Shown here: positions 62,561-64,000 of the stretch, piece by piece
Layout: each line of letters opens with the position of its first letter
How positions within the stretch are numbered: position 1 is the stretch's first letter
The notes under the pieces: model-generated
Told to the model about the DNA's origin: nothing
Seen by the model: only the letters and a program-made list of their open reading frames with translations
Databases searched by the model: none
Assembly (NCBI GenBank): GCA_900470285.1
Contig: UCAG01000003.1
Span: forward strand, 62,001 to 126,000
Reading direction: 5' to 3'
Length of the DNA stretch: 64,000 nt
Origin: Hyphomicrobiales bacterium
GTDB taxonomy: Bacteria; Pseudomonadota; Alphaproteobacteria; Rhizobiales; Rhizobiaceae
Position numbers and translations under genes: made by a program

Positions 62561-62864
62561 GCTGTTCTGGTATCAGTCTTGTGCCCCCAAACGCATGTCA
62601 CAGTTAAATATTTTTATTTAACGTCCGAGAACATGCGTCACTCAAGAATCCAGAGCGGACATAGCAAATAGAATACAAAGGCTCTGGTGGCACCGGAAAC
62701 AGCGACTACCCCAAACAGATATAGGAAAGACAATAAGGCAAAACAGCGACTTGTTAAATTTTGCCGTAATTATCTGACATGAAATTTAAAAGGCGCACTG
62801 GTCAAGGCTGTTCCGCCTGCCTATATGTGCTGTTAACTCCAGAGAAATATGAAAGCCCGCTTCC
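62561..62864. other. Divergent intergenic region between the P450 gene and the His-rich protein gene
   Basis: 304 bp. I could not identify a convincing CueR-type dyad or a clear promoter. A 63-codon plus frame beginning at 62849 overlaps the next gene in another frame and has no family features. Confidence 0.4.
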
Positions 62865-63254
62865 GTGTCATCCGCAATCAACAGCATTATCAGCCTGCCA
62901 TACCGGCTTATGCTGTTTCTGCTTGCGTTCATGATGCTGCAGTTTTGTGCCTTTCAGATGTCTGCACAGGCTTACACACCTGTTATGCCGCTTGCAGCCG
63001 ATATTACGCATGTTGCGCCGACGCATGAAACAACGGATCACGGTCAGCACAATAAAGCGTCGGAATCCGGTCAGCATCACAGTACCAAGGGCATGGCCTG
63101 TGCGGTCAGCGGCTGTGTTGTGCCTGTTCCGGTGGCACCGGTTATGGCACAAATTGATGCCTTTCCGCGCACACTAAGTGCGCCCTATATGCAGGCTTTG
63201 CACGGACTGCCGCCTGCTCTTTCCGATCGCCCTCCGATCTCTGTTTTTGCCTGA
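62865..63254 (+). CDS. Small His/Met/Cys-bearing exported protein, putative copper-related
   Basis: 129 residues, GTG start. A hydrophobic N-terminal stretch (RLMLFLLAFMMLQFCAFQMSAQA, about 14-36) looks like a signal peptide or anchor. After it comes a metal-ligand-rich segment with His49, 54, 59, 62, 71 and 72, Met77, Cys79 and Cys84, then a Pro-rich end. Composition and the multicopper oxidase starting 72 bp downstream suggest copper binding or delivery. I recognise no named family. The true start may be an internal Met (MLFLLAF). Confidence 0.65.
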   Translation: MSSAINSIISLPYRLMLFLLAFMMLQFCAFQMSAQAYTPVMPLAADITHVAPTHETTDHGQHNKASESGQHHSTKGMACAVSGCVVPVPVAPVMAQIDAFPRTLSAPYMQALHGLPPALSDRPPISVFA

Positions 63255-63326
63255 AAATCACATTTCCTAACGCACAAACTCTTCGTGCGGAGGACAGCTA
63301 TTTTCTGACATAAACGGAGTATTCCG

Positions 63327-64000
63327 ATGAAAATCATCAATCGTCGTCAAGCTTTAATGTTCGGCTTCGGCGGCATGTCTGCTGTTGCGCTGCCAGCTTT
63401 GCACCTCAATCGCGCCAGTGCACAAGGTGCGCATGACATGCACAATATGGCACCTGCTGTGGCCAATAAGGCTACAGGTGTAAAACTGCCCCATCCTGCC
63501 CTTTTACAGCCGGATAATAGCGGCTTGGTCAAACTGAAGATCGCCAAGGGTCGTCACAGTTTTCAGGCTGGCAGCAGTGCCGCTTCCGCCGGTATTAACG
63601 GCAATTATTTCGGGCCGGTTGTACGCCTGCAGAATAAATCGCATGTGCGCTTTGCCGTTGAAAATGCCATGGATGAAGTGACAACCCTGCACTGGCACGG
63701 GCTGATGATCCCGTCTGACATGGATGGTGGCCCGCATAATGTGATTAATACGGGCGCAACATGGCAGCCGGAATTTGACATCAATCAACCGGCATCATTC
63801 AACTGGTTTCATCCGCATACCCATATGGAAACTGCCCGTCAGGCGCATATGGGTGCAGCCGGTCTGCTGCATGTCAGCGATGGTGGTGACCGTGAACGCG
63901 GCCTGCCGGATACATTCGGCTCCGACGACCTGTTCCTCGCCTTTCAGGATCGCCGCGTCATTGACGGTGACAATGTCTATGCGCCGGATTTCATGGATCT
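63327..64000 (+). CDS. Multicopper oxidase (CopA/CueO-like), 3' end outside window
   Basis: 224 residues visible. A twin-arginine signal INRRQALMFGFGGMSAVAL at the N-terminus would send it folded to the periplasm. First-domain copper ligands are HWHG (122-125) and HPHTH (162-166). A Met/His stretch AHDMHNMAP follows the signal, as in copper-resistance enzymes. It probably oxidises Cu(I) or phenolic siderophore-type substrates. The remaining cupredoxin domains and the type 1 site lie to the right. Good ribosome binding site AACGGAG. Confidence 0.93.
   Translation, partial: MKIINRRQALMFGFGGMSAVALPALHLNRASAQGAHDMHNMAPAVANKATGVKLPHPALLQPDNSGLVKLKIAKGRHSFQAGSSAASAGINGNYFGPVVRLQNKSHVRFAVENAMDEVTTLHWHGLMIPSDMDGGPHNVINTGATWQPEFDINQPASFNWFHPHTHMETARQAHMGAAGLLHVSDGGDRERGLPDTFGSDDLFLAFQDRRVIDGDNVYAPDFMD

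Noticed and set aside
62849-63040. ATG frame of about 63 codons overlapping the His-rich protein gene
   Set aside because: Product is Cys/His-rich only by frame shift of the real gene and lacks a signal peptide; the GTG frame at 62865 has one.
1-64000. tRNA, rRNA, prophage or integrative element
   Set aside because: No cloverleaf, rRNA or integrase/phage genes were recognised in any gap; the whole window reads as core chromosome.

Overview
This window is about 64 kb of ordinary chromosomal DNA from an alphaproteobacterium of the Hyphomicrobiales, most likely a Brucella/Ochrobactrum-type Brucellaceae. The call rests on the gene set and its order: mutS beside maeB, then glnD, murJ and trpS; lptC-lptA-lptB next to hpf and ptsN; hrcA-grpE beside rph, rdgB and hemW; an ActS/ActR (RegB/RegA) redox pair; OlsB; a BA14K-family protein; and DUF934/DUF2849 genes in a cysG-cysI-cysH cluster. 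The genus cannot be fixed from the sequence alone. I found no rRNA, tRNA, prophage, insertion sequence or CRISPR array.

Layout. 1-10 kb: truncated metH, a BA14K protein, small genes, and the assimilatory sulfate reduction cluster (cysG, DUF2849, cysI, cysH, DUF934). 10-16 kb: yraN, rsmI, hemW, rdgB and rph, divergent from the heat-shock pair hrcA-grpE. 16-25 kb: a TRIC-type channel, nucleoside salvage (adenosine kinase, ribokinase, nucleoside hydrolase), nth, and an Hsp20-DUF1150 pair behind a likely sigma-32 promoter and a ROSE-like RNA thermometer. 24-29 kb: ptsN, hpf and lptB-lptA-lptC, without the rpoN usually found between lptB and hpf. 29-37 kb: sppA, ihfB, a LapA-domain protein between long inverted repeats, an ornithine cyclodeaminase homologue, two RNA methyltransferases, lspA and olsB. 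37-50 kb: mutS, maeB, glnD, murJ, trpS. 50-57 kb: NFU protein, L,D-transpeptidase, mmcB, actR/actS, hrpB. 57-61 kb: a formaldehyde-detoxification operon (frmR, frmA, GNAT, DUF1345, fghA) with a recognisable operator. 61-64 kb: a cytochrome P450, a His-rich small protein and the start of a multicopper oxidase.

The least explained DNA is intergenic. Eight copies of a structured element (called A here) share a tail reading roughly GTAAAAACAAA and a loop around AAGTGNGAANCGG, while their stem arms change in matched pairs. Three copies of a smaller hairpin (B) also show paired arm changes, and a 109-bp element (C) occurs as an inverted pair around the LapA gene. Several copies start exactly at a stop codon, and one supplies the start region of yraN. 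No clearly new multi-gene system is visible. The best leads are the thermometer leader, the covarying repeats, the rpoN-less lpt-hpf-ptsN locus and the two extra genes inside the formaldehyde operon.
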